Assembly: GCA_946406115.1 (NCBI GenBank)
Contig: OX291540.1
Coordinates: 8,180,563 to 8,244,562 of the forward strand
Reading direction: 5' to 3'
Source of the DNA: Apoda limacodes
Lineage: Eukaryota; Arthropoda; Insecta; Lepidoptera; Limacodidae
Length of the DNA: 64,000 nucleotides
Shown: positions 1 through 12,561 of the stretch, piece after piece
How the letters are laid out: each line of letters opens with the position of its first letter
Numbering within the stretch: the stretch's first letter is position 1
Program-made: the position numbers and the translations under genes
Notes under the pieces: generated by a model
The model's database searches: none
Told to the model about the DNA's origin: nothing
What the model saw: only the letters and a program-made list of their open reading frames with translations

Positions 1-1136
1 CCACTTGAAGCTCAATTTTATGTTTTTCAAATTATATTCTCAAGCATAAACTATAAAACCATTATAATCATAAAGAATAATAATATTTTCATAACACTTA
101 AATAAGTTATACAAAAAGTGATATATATCATGTTTATTTTCGGTTTAAAATGTAGGTATTAAAAAAACCATTAATTCACTTATCACATATAATCCACTAA
201 ACATACACATTCGCAGTGCTATTAATATAGATGTATGTGTGTGTCTGTGTGGGGATGATTGGTTGTATGTATGGAAAGCTATCAAGAAAATTAAACACAA
301 ATATGACGAAACACCTACGTAAAATGATTTTTCCTGCAAATGAGATTATATTATATATCATGGGTACCTAATTCAATATTGTTTCAAAAGTGAAGAGCGA
401 AAAATGAACACCCAATAGGAAGAACAAAAAAATAGTTCTACTGTCGGTAGATATCGCTCAAAATATACATACATATATATTTACGTATTTATATGCATTA
501 ATATATGTATACAATGGACTTATAAAAATATATATATTACACAAACACATATATTTTATTTCAATTTAAGGTTTACACGTATAATGCCCAAAAATCATAA
601 TAGAAGTTGAATAAAAAGCGTTTTCACACACCTACCTATATTATATTAATAACATCCTCCGCGTTTGGATAATATCAGCAATACCCGGGCAATGCACGGT
701 TAGTTAGGTTAGGGAAGCATTGTTAAGGCCTGAGAATATTTATACCAGTGTCAAAAATGTACTGTTTACTGGCTCATCCTGTAAGATGTACAAACTATAT
801 TAAGGGCATTTGATGAATAATCATGAAAATAATTATTAGATTTTTGTGAATAAACGCAATCCACAATTTATGTTAATTATATTTTACTATTATTGATTCA
901 CAATAGGTAGGTCAATACTTCGTTATACTCATGCATGTAAGTTTACACATGTTAAGATAAATGCTTGATATGATGCTAATATTATCATAAGCTAACTTAT
1001 TTAAACATAAGTTTATGCCGTCGGAAGTGCTCAAAAATCAAACTTTTTTTTTTTTTTTAAGAAGCCTTACGCTTTTGCTCATATATATAATTTGTTACGT
1101 AATTGATGGGTGAGAAATGCTTAAGCTAAAATGTAG
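1..1136. other. AT-rich non-coding stretch
   Basis: No gene recognised. The stretch is very AT-rich, with a short GT-rich simple repeat around 234-252 and a 12-base T run near 1044. Short open frames here have no recognisable protein signature and are interrupted by AT-rich low-complexity sequence. Confidence 0.6.
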
Positions 1137-1690
1137 ATTAATCCTAAGTATCATTCCTAACCACTGACTGACAAAATTGTGCTGCTAATGATACAATAAC
1201 ATCTAGATCAGATTAATCCTACGTTCCTTACCACTAACCATGTCAAAAAATTGTGCCATTAACAATTACAATCTAATCTAGACCAGCTTATTCCTACATT
1301 TCTTATCACTGATCAATTCAAAAAGGTGTGCCATTAACACTTACAATATAATCTAGACCAGATTTATCCTGCATTCCCAAAATTGTGTCAATAACAATAA
1401 TATCTATATCAAATTAATCCTAGATTCCTAACCACTGACCATATTAAAAAAAACCATTATCAATTTTAATCTTCAAAACCAGAATATTCCTATCATTCCT
1501 AACCGCTGACCACGTCAAAATATTGTGCCATTAATAATTACAATAAGGTCTACAACAAACCAATCCTGTCATTCCTAACCACTGACTATACGTATTCAAA
1601 AGCCATTCACAATAAAATTACAACCATCTACACCAGATTGATAAACATGACCAAACCCCTTCCAAAAAAGTTCCCATTAACAATATAATT
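1137..1690. repeat. Degenerate ~75-bp tandem repeat (satellite-like)
   Basis: A recurring block begins attaatcct, followed by ttcctaaccactgacc, then a run containing ttgtgccattaac, then a segment close to atctagaccag. The attaatcct-like anchor falls at about 1137, 1212, 1287, 1362, 1413, 1483 and 1559. The spacing is 75 bases for the first four units, one unit is shortened to about 51 bases, and spacing then returns to 70-76. Units differ by substitutions and small indels, so this is an old array. No coding potential is visible. It could be a small satellite or the internal tandem array of a transposon. Confidence 0.8.
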
Positions 1691-4579
1691 ATTGATGGAT
1701 TTCCTTTTTTTAATCCAGAGTATTTTATTTGTTGCCATTGGTTAGGTTTGAGATATCAAATTTAACGATTTAAAAATAATAACATACAACTAATGATAGT
1801 GTATATACTAGAGTAGAACTAAGAGCTAGACATTGTACAAGCACGCAAAAACTGAGGCGGCGAAATTAAGACAGTTGTCGTGATTTGATTCAGCCACATG
1901 TCCCTTCTAAATACAGTTATTTCCTGTTTTACACGTTCAGTATTATCTTTTGCATTCGTCTAAGGTTAAAGCACGTGTAGATAACAGCGGATCTTTAGAT
2001 TTCAAACATTATGAAGGTACCGTATCTTTTCTTAAATATCATTGCTTACAACACATAAGATTATTTATTAATGTAGCTATACATTAACGATTCTATTAAA
2101 ACTAATATATTATATTTTGATTTCTTAATTATCCCCTAACAGCCTAATCTACTAACATACTCATATGTATAGGTACACGGGCCTAAGATAATCTAAAATC
2201 TAAAAGCTCCTGTATGGTCCAAGCTTTATGTCAATCGCTTTAGTAGCTTATACAAACAAAACCCTCCTTTAAATTATATTAGATAAAAGCACAATATTAG
2301 TTCGCAGCTTTTGGCATTCCTTGCGATTAGTACCTTATAGTTGTGAGTACGTAATTTTCACATTTAAAAATGATTACTTCGCGATTTTAAGTGGAAAATA
2401 TAAATTTCGCAGTTTTTCGCAGAAAAAACAATTCCAGCACCAATAAAAAAGATTTTCAGGGTAAATATTTGAAATACAATCGATGAAATGTAAATTATTA
2501 TATGTAAAATTTTTTTTTTTTCGCTGATATTGGCGATTCAAATGTCAAAGCTTTTTCAAAAATATGAAAACTACGTACCCTTTCTTATTATATAATAGGT
2601 GATATTTAGTAAGCGAACAAAAATTGAGGATTATTAATAAGAAATCAGAAACATTTATTTTATTTGTACATATAAATAATGATAAAATAAACGAAAACCT
2701 TAATCCTATTGAATGTACCAGTTGTAGGGTTGCCAGATGTTCGGAATTTGACTGGATCGTCTAAAATCCCGCATTTAAACAAACTGTCCCGTTAAAATAG
2801 CGTAGCATTAAAATTCATAAAAATAGAAGATACACGGTGAAATATAGGTAAAGTCGCTGTGCAAAAGATAATTCGCATGTGTCGTATTTAATAATATCAA
2901 TAAAATGCCAATTAGGTAACTTCAAATAAAATTATAACAATTTTAAAAAATCAAAGAAACATACAACACTGTTTATTTCGTTCAAATAAACCCATGCAAT
3001 TGGAATATTACCTTTCCACAACGCAGAGCTGCTATTGGTCTGTTCTACTGTTCGTTGAAGATATTTAGCTCTAGTATTAGACATCAATGCATCAATGCAA
3101 TGCAATGCTTCAGCTAAAATTAAAAACGGACCTTTTCCAACAAAGGTATCGTGCAAACCAAAAAATATAGTTTATTAGTGAAAAAGCTGTTAAACCAGAT
3201 AAAGAGTAAGTTTGTGTACAAAGTTTTTTTGATACATTTATCAGAATAACAGCGCTATTAGATTCCATTTAGTAGAACACGCGCGTAGCTTAGTTCATTT
3301 AAATCAAGGGTTTTTGTGATGTTTTAAGAAACAACAAATTACTATGATCATCGCTATATTTTTGCTGTAAATTGCAGTTAACCTTTAATAGTTCTATGAT
3401 GAGCATAAATAACCAATTAGGTAGGTAGATAACATGTTAACATTGTAGGAATTTTCTGTTTGATTTACTTTTAATTTCAAGTACTTAGACAATTTACTAC
3501 AAGCGTGAAAAGAAAAGAAATCAAGGGTGGCCATACCTAGTGCAAAAGCATAATTTTAATGTTTCGCTATTTTAAAATTTCGTTGTTATGCTAGAATATA
3601 GCATTGCTCATTCGATATTTAGATTCACCAATCTGGCAACCCCAACCAGTTGTTGTTTGACTTGTAAGTAATTATTAAATGATTAAATCAAAAATGAAAA
3701 AAACTCCGAAATCTTTATTTTTTACACTACCTTACTTTATGCCACCGGAGTTGGTAGGTATGTACAAAAAATATGTTACGTAGGTAGAAACATAACAAAA
3801 ATTTTTTATCACCGCAATTTATATATCATCCATTATAATTTAATTTAGACAATAACATACATACATCTTAGAAGAATTGAAAATTTCGTAGCCATTTATT
3901 TTTTGCATACAGCTAAGTGAGATGATGTTTTCTGAAATACGATATTTTCTTTAAATTCAAACAATAGTTACAAAGATATGAGAAAATAAAGAAGTGAGCC
4001 AAGTTCATTTTTGTTACCAGCTGTAATTCAAAATTTTAGCATTAAGAATGTGTTTCACAAATTGAGAATAAGAATGGATTCCATTAATTAGCCAACATAA
4101 TGTGTTAACTATGGTATACAAATTAACCTACCTTATTTGACAAAAAGGTACAAGTTAAAACTAAGTTATAAATTGTGTCTAGCTATATTTACTACATATA
4201 CAGTATTACATTATATATAATATATTTACAGAAAAACATGAAATTAAATAAAATAACAACTATACAACTTTTACACAACAAATAAATGACAAACAATACC
4301 ACAGAACCAGTAGTACCCTTCAAAAAAAAAATCACACATCTAAGTAAATTAACTCACCTACTTTATAATAATAAAGTTATTAATAAAAAGAACTTACCTT
4401 ATTCTAAGACATTTAAACTCGATCAGAACGTAGAAAATGTACTCGAAAAGTCATAACACTGTGTCACAAAGTTTTTCACCATAAATCCATTGTAACACTA
4501 AACATGAGTTAATTAATACACAGTGTCCAAAGTTTATATTCTAATTTTTTTATTTACAAAACCCTGCAAAATTTAAAAT
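1691..4579. other. AT-rich non-coding stretch
   Basis: No gene recognised over about 2.9 kb. Open frames are short and lack known motifs. The only structure I can support is a pair of inverted 13-base words at 2726-2738 and 3631-3643, listed separately. Confidence 0.55.
2726..3643. repeat. Inverted gggttgccagat pair; possible MITE ends
   Basis: The word agggttgccagat at 2726-2738 is matched by atctggcaacccc at 3631-3643, giving 12 of 13 complementary positions. The outer flanks are weakly similar (ccagttg against the complement of accagtt). The interior has no transposase frame. This could be a roughly 900-bp non-autonomous element with short inverted ends, or two independent copies of a dispersed repeat in opposite orientation. 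No clear target-site duplication was found. Confidence 0.35.
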
Positions 4580-4599
4580 CGTGAGTCATACTGAGTAAA

Positions 4600-5345
4600 G
4601 TTTCCAACACTTCGCGGTAAAACTCGAAACTGTAAAATTGTCCGAATCGTAGGAAAAAACGACAGCCGCGCGCGCTTTACTCACGCGACTGAAAAAAAAT
4701 GCCACATCTGCGTAAGACTTGGAAACTAAATCAAAATACTCGCTAGTAGAGGGACGAGTCAACTGAGGCCCCACCCTACCCCCACCATAGATCGACACGC
4801 AAAAACATTCATAAAAACCGACCGCGACTTCTCCGCGAAAATTATCAATTGTTTATAACCGACAATAATGTAAACTATAACGAATTCATCTCGACAGAGC
4901 CCTAGAATAACCAAAACATTAAACAATTAAGAATCGCACAATAGAATTCCGACAATGTCGAAATATTTAAAACAATACGCGGTTTAATTTGTACGAATCA
5001 TAATAATAAACAGTAGCTGTTACAGTGTTTTCGAAAATAATCGATTCTTTGAATGGGTTTCGATTTATTATTTTTGAAATGGGCCGGTTGAAAGTTCAGT
5101 GTCGAGTTTTCCCGCGATCTTAGTGCCTGTTTTTGGGCTTCGAGTTACGTTGTCGGAACGACCGCACACTGCAGCCGGCTGGCCACGAATACTGAGATGG
5201 GTGTAAGAACGCGTCAGCGCCCGCTTTTTTTGGCTAAAAAACGCCATAAGAAAGGGTTCTTTCAGTTTAGGGTTAATTGTAAAGTTCGTTGCTGTTTTTT
5301 ATTTGCCGTCTTGTTCTTATTAAAGCTGCGCCGTGAAGTCGGGCA
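4600..5345. promoter_or_regulatory. CpG-rich block, candidate promoter / first-exon region
   Basis: Base composition rises well above the surroundings in two parts. One lies at about 4660-4850 (contains ccgcgcgcgc, cgcgact and ccgaccgcgact). The other lies at about 5085-5350 (contains cccgcgatc, cgttgtcgg, gcagccggctgg and cgcgtcagcgcccg). An AT-rich spacer separates them. A TCAGT word, the arthropod initiator consensus, occurs at 5096-5100. A gtgtaag word follows an ATG near 5197. A divergent promoter is possible, but no downstream exon or peptide confirms it. Confidence 0.3.
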
Positions 5346-5429
5346 TCGTTGCGGATTTGAAGATTCATACCTTTTGATATTTCTAATTATTTTATATTAC
5401 TGCCTTATATTATTAAAATAATAAAGTTT

Positions 5430-6612
5430 TCTAATACAATATTCGATAGCTTTATGATCTATTTTTTTTTGGATGTTGTAATTCTTTTATTATAAATCGT
5501 ATATCGATTTATGCGAAAGATTTTTTTCTGACAATATAAATATACATTTAATCATCTAATTAATTAGTTTTTATTAGTTTCTAGGCACCTTAATGTTTTA
5601 TACATTTATCAATATTTCATACACACATATTTACTTACAGTTAAACACATGAACTTTTTAATATGATTGCAATGGTGGATTAAGAAAAGTAATAATTGTT
5701 GGCAAATAAGATATGTACCTACCTAAAATTAAAATTTAAAAGAAGGCTTTATTAAATTTCATGTTTTATAAAAATTAAATGGTTAATTTATACTTCAAAC
5801 ATGGAAAAAAAATCAAAGACAAAATACAAATGCTTGATCTGCCAGGGTCTGCTTATATATTCCCATCGCAATAGCAGTAGGACCGTAGGTACTTCTAGAC
5901 TTCTAGAGGTATTTACGTTTGCTGTCTCATGCTCAATGCTTTAGGACTTTATTAAAATCCTAATTTAAGTTCCCAACCAAAGTAATGATACCTTTTTTCT
6001 TTACGCTATCCAAAAATGGAATTATAACAGCTGGTATAAAGAAACGCTACTACGAAGTTTTGATTTAAATATCTTTGTCTGCAACTATCCGCGTGGATCA
6101 CACTGTGCATTAGATATATCTCAGGTTATACTGAACGGATTTGTATAAATCGTGACTTAGATTAGTTATTTTTGTAATATTGCTCACATAATTACACAAA
6201 AAAAAACCTAAGTATTTGCTTATCAAATTCTAAACAAACCTTGAACATAAAATCCTTTCTGTGAACTGAAATACTTTTAGATAAAATAAAATCACTATAA
6301 TTTAGGATTGGATTGCAATGGAAATAATACATTTTTTCCCACAACTACTTATTAAGTTCTTATACTTTAACTTATTTTTTAAGCTTTTTTAATTTTTTTA
6401 AAGCTTGTTTTAAAGCTAACCAATAAAAGCTTTATACTAAAAGTATAGCAGTAGTAACGTCACTAGAGTTAAAGGTCGTGGAAATTGTGTAGGATGTTAA
6501 GGAATATTGCAATTGTCACCTTAAATAATGCATTTATTTACGTAATGCCACTGCACAAAAGTCTTCAAACATTTAATCAGCAACATAAAAAAACATCAGT
6601 AAACAAAACACA
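5430..6612. other. AT-rich non-coding stretch
   Basis: No gene, RNA or clear repeat recognised. The sequence is AT-rich with several homopolymer runs. Open frames are short and compositionally unremarkable. Confidence 0.5.
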
Positions 6613-6735
6613 TCTCGCGAACCGTGGGTTCCTTACCACCATTTACGGAATTTACGAACACAAACAAAAACAAAAGATTAGCTGCTAAGCAGCCACCTTC
6701 CCAAAATCATCATACCCGACGTTGCTTAACTTAAA
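6613..6735 (-). mobile_element. 5S-rRNA-derived SINE fragment (copy 1)
   Basis: Read on the minus strand, the segment begins with gttaagcaacgtcgggtatg and runs to ggtggctgcttagcagc. This resembles the 3' half of insect 5S rRNA (taagca-cgtcgg ... gatggg-gaccgctt). It is followed by a T/G-rich linker and then a tail containing gtaaatggtgg and ggaacccacggttcgcgag. The same head-linker-tail order recurs at 49333-49459, which supports a composite SINE with a 5S-type internal promoter. The 5S part is decayed here. Confidence 0.55.
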
Positions 6736-6942
6736 TATCATTCAAAATAAAAGTATAACTGGTTTTTTTTTATTTTTCACAATCTTGACTATTCTTTTTG
6801 ATACGATAGTATTATGTGGTAATGGCTTAATCACGTCTCACACTTGACCAGTTTTTATTGTTTAATTTAAGAGCTTACAATATAATCACTGCAAGTTTAA
6901 AGCTTGTACGTTTTTTACGTTAGAGCCAAAATAAGAACACGT

Positions 6943-7142
6943 GTTTCTTGTATGGGGACCCCATATTTTTTAATTTTTGAACTTACAAAAAATATTTGTT
7001 AGGTAATCCGCCATTATAACACTAAGTCTGATAATTTCGGACTTCTATTTACTTCGGGCTTTAAGTTAGAGTCCATTAATAAAAAAGAGAGCGTAGGCTT
7101 AGTAAAGGGCCCCGTTGGCACCCTTTAGGAACGGTACCCTAA
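6943..7142 (+). repeat. Dispersed lepidopteran repeat, gggtcccgt...ggtaccctaa type
   Basis: The segment opens with gtttcttgtatggggacccc and closes with agggccccgttggcaccctt followed by ggaacggtaccctaa. The same terminal words, more decayed, occur at 53536-53611 in this orientation and at 31625-31720 in the opposite one. No coding capacity is visible. This is a common class of dispersed non-autonomous repeat in Lepidoptera; I cannot assign it to a superfamily from sequence alone. Confidence 0.5.
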
Positions 7143-8546
7143 CCCTTTGCTTTGCCTAATCCTAACAGATAAAGTGAATACGCAATTCAACTAGTAGGTA
7201 TGCAACAAGTATATTTGTCTTAGTAAGTACCTCACACCTACCACAAAAGTAGCTGCTATATTCTCCGTAGGCTCCGTGCAACCTTCATGAACTAATTTGT
7301 GTTACCGGCTGCACAGAATCCAATCTTCGGATGATAATATTTTTTTTGTTACATAGCTACAGCAGCTACAAATAGCGACAAGTTCAGCTATCTTTGTCTT
7401 CTTGTCGTTAATTTTTTTTAATTTGCATAGAGAATACATAGCCTATCCGCTTTGCCCGAATTCACTTTGCTTAAATCACTTTTTGCTATAAACTTGCGAT
7501 CTTAAAAGTACGTTTGAGGAACTTGAAACATATTTTGACTCCAACGAAACATTAAATAACAGCTTTCTTATGAAAAATAAAAACTTTCAGCGGTATTATA
7601 TTCACAGTTACAAGGGAGTCGAAAGCAGCTTAGAATAGTTCGTTTTACCCGTTATTCTTTTATTTTTCGAACTTGGCTTAAATTGTCTCGATTATATTTT
7701 TATGCTCCATTTTAGTCGAAGGAAATTTAATCCCTTATAAATTGATATTTTCTTCAACGCAATAAGGGATTACTAAGGGATAAAACTTCTTATTTCTAAG
7801 GCACAACAAGACTAACTAACGGTTACTGTGAGTTATATTAAATGCTTTAAGCAAATTTCGTTCTCATTAAGCTATCGATAGAAAGTATAGTTTCGTGTAA
7901 AACAAGAAATACGTAAAAATTCTTTTTTAATAACAAGATTTCATCAGACCCTGGTAAATAACTTGCGTGCAACTTGCGAGCTATCCCTTCTGGGAGTCGT
8001 GCTCTTTGGTCGTTTGCTAAAGTTGCCGATAAGAACTTTTGCCAGCCGTCGTTACCACCACTGTGAAAGATCGATGGTATATATAGAATAAATCTGTTTA
8101 AAGGCAAAGTCAAATACTTTATTAGTTTTTTCCTAAGGGCGCTTTCGAATCGTCAAAACTATTATACCAATACTATTTTTTCTTCTAGATTTACATCTAG
8201 ATCTTACAAATATACATATATCATGATTATGCCGTTGCTCACCATCTGGTATTAAATGTCTCTTAGTAGCTTCTTATAATACCGCCGAGAGGATTAAGGA
8301 TTGTGTGATGCTGGTCTACCACCACCGGATAAAAGATTTATGCAAAATTTTCGGTAAAAACTGTGGTACTTAATACTTTTCTGCGCGCTCACTGAAGCAA
8401 TATGTACTTTTTTATTATAAAATAACTCAAATAATTAACTAAAAACACTAGATAATAAGTTATATGATTATTGTTTAACTGGCTCAAAGTGTGACTGACT
8501 ACTATTTCATAAATGCGCTGCTACCTTCAGAGGGAATGCTACGTTT
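7143..8546. other. Non-coding stretch
   Basis: No gene recognised. A minus-strand open frame at 7847-8113 (88 codons) has a moderately GC-balanced centre, but I recognise no domain in it. It may be decayed transposon coding sequence. Confidence 0.45.
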
Positions 8547-8656
8547 GAACCAAAACATGCCACGTATCAACTAAACCATGCCACGTATGAGCTAAACTAT
8601 GCCACGTATTAACTAAACCATGCCACGTATGAACTAAACCATGCCACGTATTAACA
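8547..8656. repeat. 21-bp minisatellite, five copies
   Basis: The unit atgccacgtat plus about ten bases ending ctaaacc recurs with starts at 8557, 8578, 8599, 8620 and 8641, an exact 21-bp period. Units differ by one to three substitutions (tatcaac, tatgagc, tattaac). The repeat is in phase with codons but carries no long open frame. Confidence 0.9.
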
Positions 8657-9720
8657 GCAAAGTCACAATGTATGGCGAAAGAAATATAGTAAGTAAGTAA
8701 GTGAGTAAATAAATACCTACTTACTCGTACTTAATCTCTACATAGATAACATCAAGTTCCCGAGGAAAACCGGAAATGCTAGTTCATTTCGAACACGAAA
8801 CCTACGTCATTTAATTCTAAGTAAATAAAGAAGGTATGCAAATTCTCAAAAAAATTCACCGACATTTTAATACGTGACGTATTTCAACACACGTCACTTT
8901 CCAAAACACTTTTGCGAGTACAATCGACTATAAAAGCTTATGAGTCAAATCTTTAGGTATTCAAATAAATCTGAATACTCATACATATTTATTACTGCGG
9001 TAACTGCGTCTACGTTGCTTATACCATTGATGAGTGAAAGAGATCACTATATGTTCGGTAAAGTCATCTTACATATATTATATGTAAAAAAATCTATATG
9101 TATTTGTTATATGTTTATAAATATTTGTATATGTTTTTGTTCTTGCATTAGATAGCCCAATTCTTGTGGATGGTTATAAGCTAGAGATATCACGCTTTGA
9201 CCTGTAGACTCCCTGTTGCACGTAAATGACATATAGGTGACCAAAACACGGCCAGATTTGAGCAGTCTGTATCAGTCCGTATCAGCTCAAGCGATGTTGC
9301 CTGCCCTTTACTACTTCTGTTTACTTACTAATCGAGTTGTATCGGCAACTTTAGTTTTTCAACGAATTTTCACGATTGTAAACACACAACAAATATATAC
9401 TAAACTTATAAAATATGGATTTGTAATGTCCGGCAAAAGGATAGATTCGCCTAATAGACGAATAGTATATACTTATACTATACTTAGTTTATTGACCTAT
9501 TCTGTATTAACTTTAAACTATAATTTTGTATTCTAAGTTGAAAGTAAACTATAAATTTTAATATTGTTTAATAAGCTAACATCACTGTTTTGAAATAGTT
9601 AACTTAACTTAGACTTGGTGTCGTTTCGCATCAAACGGTGGAACTCACTAACCATACGAACTTTTTTCTCCAATGGGATGAATACGAGATTATTTTTCTC
9701 CATATTTCAGGATCATTGCC
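8657..9720. other. AT-rich non-coding stretch
   Basis: No gene recognised. A plus-strand open frame at 9237-9536 (99 codons) carries no known motif and has the AT-rich composition of its surroundings, so I treat it as chance. Confidence 0.45.
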
Positions 9721-9721
9721 T

Positions 9722-9760
9722 CAATCGGAAGACGTCCACTGCTGAGCGTCAAATGTCTCA
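9722..9760 (-). mobile_element. RTE-type LINE 3' tail scrap
   Basis: The segment caatcggaagacgtccactg, read in reverse, gives the cagtggacgtc tail seen at the end of RTE-type LINEs elsewhere in the window (for example the complement of 13943-14545). Only the last few tens of bases are preserved. Confidence 0.4.
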
Positions 9761-9851
9761 AACTATCCAGAAATTTCTATTAGGATCGTTTTTTTGGGGC
9801 ATTAGTCGTGAGAAGGGTTAATTTTTTACCAAAAAATACTACGTCACTTTT

Positions 9852-10268
9852 GTAGGGTTCCGTACCTTAAAAAGAAAAAAAAACCAGTATAGGAACACTT
9901 TGTTGTTCGTCTGTCTGTCTGTTAAGACCCTTTTCCTCAGGAACGCTAAAGGTTAAAATTCATATCAAATACTAAGGTCTACGGTCCCTTAAAGCTGTAA
10001 AAAAATCCAAGATTCTTGACAACGCAATAAAAAAATTATAGCCGAAATATGGCCATTTTTGATGATTATTCTGGCATTCACCAATAAATCAAAATTAATA
10101 GGGTACTTCCCGTTGACCTAGAATCATGAAAGTTGGCAAGGAGCTGCTGGCTGTTATATCACAAATATAGAAAATCCCCAAACTGAAATTAGAGCATCTA
10201 TCTACATATAATAAGTTTGTACGGAACGTTTAGTGCGCGAGCCAGACTCGCACTTAGTCGGATTTTTT
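9852..10268 (+). repeat. Dispersed gggttccgta...gcgagtc repeat, copy 1
   Basis: The element opens with tagggttccgtacctt, followed by a gtctgtctgtctgttaagacc block. An internal segment reads gggtacttcccgttgaccta. It closes with gtttgtacggaac, gtgcgcgagccagactcgca and a T run. The same order of blocks appears at 12012-12561 and, inverted, at 42858-43264. It has no coding frame. It is abundant in lepidopteran genomes and probably non-autonomous. Confidence 0.75.
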
Positions 10269-11029
10269 TAATAATGAAGCCATTTCCGAGCAAATGGGAC
10301 ATAAAAACTTAATAACAGGTCTATGCACTCGTAGTACTTAAGATCTGTTCTGTTATTAGTATGGTCTAGATACCTTATAAAAATTACTTAAAGATATGTC
10401 TAGATCTTAGATCTGATGAATATCTGACGTTTAAATGCGATAATTATTCGCTAGCCCAAAGTGGTCATAGCATTGGGGTTACAATTGAGACCCCGTCAAC
10501 CCGTGGTCAACTCGTTTCTTTGATATTACAAGAAGAAATAGTGCACCTCCCCCCACGAACACATATATTACCATAAAATATTTAATCCACAGATATTTTT
10601 TTCAGTGGGAACTCTGGGTCGGGATAAAACTCCTTCCAGTTCTGTCTCCAGCTCTGTGCCAACTGCCAAGGTGTTGTGTTTTATAGATGACATGAGCATA
10701 ACTTCTGATGACAAACAATGCCATGTACCTACTTAAATATAAAATCCAGCCAAGGGCGTGCCGTACACGAATTAACAGGGTTCCGTAATAGTTCCGAACT
10801 GTAAGAACTATTTTGAATATCTGAAAAACTTGAGAATAGATTTTGTTTTCTTCATGAATTATAGAACATATATGAAAAGTAAAGACATATCTAACAACAC
10901 ACAACGCATTTCATCCCCTAAAGGTAAAAGTAAGAGGTCAGAGAAGAAAAAAATAAAAAGGTAGCGTATTTTATACTTAGGTGTCCCGTTTTAAAGCAAA
11001 TTTTGTGGCCAAAAAATTTCATCTGAATG
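10269..11029. other. Non-coding stretch
   Basis: No gene recognised. A minus-strand open frame at 10602-10904 (100 codons) shows no known domain and I do not call it a gene. Confidence 0.45.
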
Positions 11030-11035
11030 TTTAAA

Positions 11036-11104
11036 AATATATACATACATACATACATACATAACATCACGCCTGTTTCCCAGAGGGGTAGGCAGAGACC
11101 AAAT
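11036..11104 (+). repeat. (ATAC)n microsatellite next to a SINE/LINE scrap
   Basis: A run of about six catacatacata-type units is followed directly by acatcacgcctgtttcccag and aggggtaggcagagacc. The latter words are a frequent motif of dispersed lepidopteran short repeats. The microsatellite probably grew at the end of the inserted repeat. Confidence 0.6.
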
Positions 11105-11388
11105 ACAAAAAATATATTATTATGTTATTTATCTTATATATTTGTGCTGTGCATTACCTTGCTAAATGATTTTCGTTTATTGTATTTAATGATTGAAAAA
11201 TCTTGATGTGACCATTGTTTCAACACTTGTACTAATTTTAAAAACGTGTATTACATTTGCTTAGATTTAAGTCAGTTAAATAATTAGATTGTTTGTTATT
11301 AGTGCAAAAACGTTAAATTCCATACAAAAAAATAAACTTCAAAGATTATGGAAAAAAAAATTAATAAGTAAATAACAAACACATCTCA

Positions 11389-11538
11389 TAGTAATGGGGT
11401 TCTTCAAGAAAAAAGTTATTAGATTTTTGAAGGGTCGGCAACGTGCGGTTGATACCCCTGGTGTTGCAAGCGGCCATAGGCTACGGTGACCGCTTACCAA
11501 CAGGCGGACCGTTTGCCACCTTAGTAGCATAAAAAAAA
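11389..11538 (+). mobile_element. CR1 (Zenon-like) LINE, 3' end only
   Basis: The segment matches the last 150 bases of the LINE at 19447-21254: ttcttcaagaaaaaagttat, gggtcggcaacgtgcg, tgatacccctggtgttgcaag, taggctacggtgaccgctta, then gtttgccaccttagtagcat and an A run. It is severely 5'-truncated, as is usual for LINE insertions. The internal cgtaagctt word of the 3' UTR is missing. Confidence 0.85.
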
Positions 11539-12011
11539 ACTAAATATTATATACTGTCAATACATTAATATGAGATGTTTGTGTTACATACTTCTTAAGT
11601 AATTTATTTATTTGTCAAACACAATATACATATGTATATTGTGTTTATATGTAGGTAACATAATAATTAGTTGTAATACATAAAGCCAAATAGGGTTTCA
11701 CTCAGTAGGTGTTACGCTTGGCCCTTCTTTAAGGCTGATTTTCAGGCAGGCATCTTCTGGTAATCTTCTCCACACCTTTTTCTATGTAGGTAGCATTTCT
11801 TAAGGCAGGTAGATATTAGGCTTTACAGGTTATTGTATTTGCCTAGTTTTTTATTTATCTTTAATACGTTTCTGTGCCCCGAAATGGACATTAATGCGAT
11901 ACAATTGTCAATATTTGAAACAATTTGAAACAGGAGTTGATTCAAAAACTAAACCGGACTACCGAAATTGTATCAAAGACGAAACACTTTTATTCCTTTT
12001 TTTTTGGAATT
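11539..12011. other. AT-rich non-coding stretch
   Basis: No gene, RNA or assignable repeat recognised. Short repeated words around atatacatatgtatattgtg (11626-11646) form a small imperfect palindrome. Confidence 0.45.
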
Positions 12012-12561
12012 TTAGGGTTCCGTATCTCCAAAGGAAAGAAGTAGCCCTTATAGGATCACTTTGATGTCATTCTGTCTGTCTGTTAAGACCCTTTTTCTCA
12101 GATACTCGTGAAGGTATATCAAGTTGAAATTAATATTAAATACTAAGGTCTACAGTACCTTTAGGGAAAAAAAAACGTCCAAAATACGGCCATTTTTGTC
12201 GCATATTTCGACATTCACAAATAAATCCTATGGGGTAGTTATTCACAAATAAATAAGGTGAAAATCCTAAATTCATTTGTAGTTATAAACATTAAAAAAA
12301 AACTTTGTCAGTTTGTAAGACCCATTAAATCAAGAACGCGTGGAGGAATCAAATTGAAAATAATATCAAATACTGAAATCTACGGTCACTTAAAGTTGTA
12401 CAAAAATCAAGCGTTTAAGTCAATTCGATAAAACAATAAAAACTTATAATTAAGGCATAAACCTGTGATACTTTTTCTCATGATGAAAGAACTATCTCCA
12501 CATTTTAAGTTTGTACGGAATCCTCGGTGCGCGAGGCAGACATGAACTTGGCCTATTTTTT
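12012..12561 (+). repeat. Dispersed gggttccgta...gcgagtc repeat, copy 2
   Basis: The block order is that of the copy at 9852: tagggttccgtatctcc, gtctgtctgttaagaccctt, then a middle that repeats the cagtttgtaagaccc segment. It ends with gtttgtacggaatcctcggt, gcgcgaggcagacatgaac, cttggcc and a T run. The extra middle segment makes it longer and suggests an internal duplication or two overlapping copies. Confidence 0.7.

Noticed and set aside
697..713. gttaggttaggg resembling the insect telomere repeat TTAGG
   Set aside because: Only two partial units with no array; expected by chance or as scrap in AT-rich DNA.
8547..8656. CRISPR-like array
   Set aside because: Unit and spacer do not separate: the whole 21-bp unit repeats, and the host is a eukaryote. 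This is a minisatellite.
10602..10904. 100-codon minus-strand frame as a gene
   Set aside because: No motif, low-complexity context and no promoter or splice evidence.
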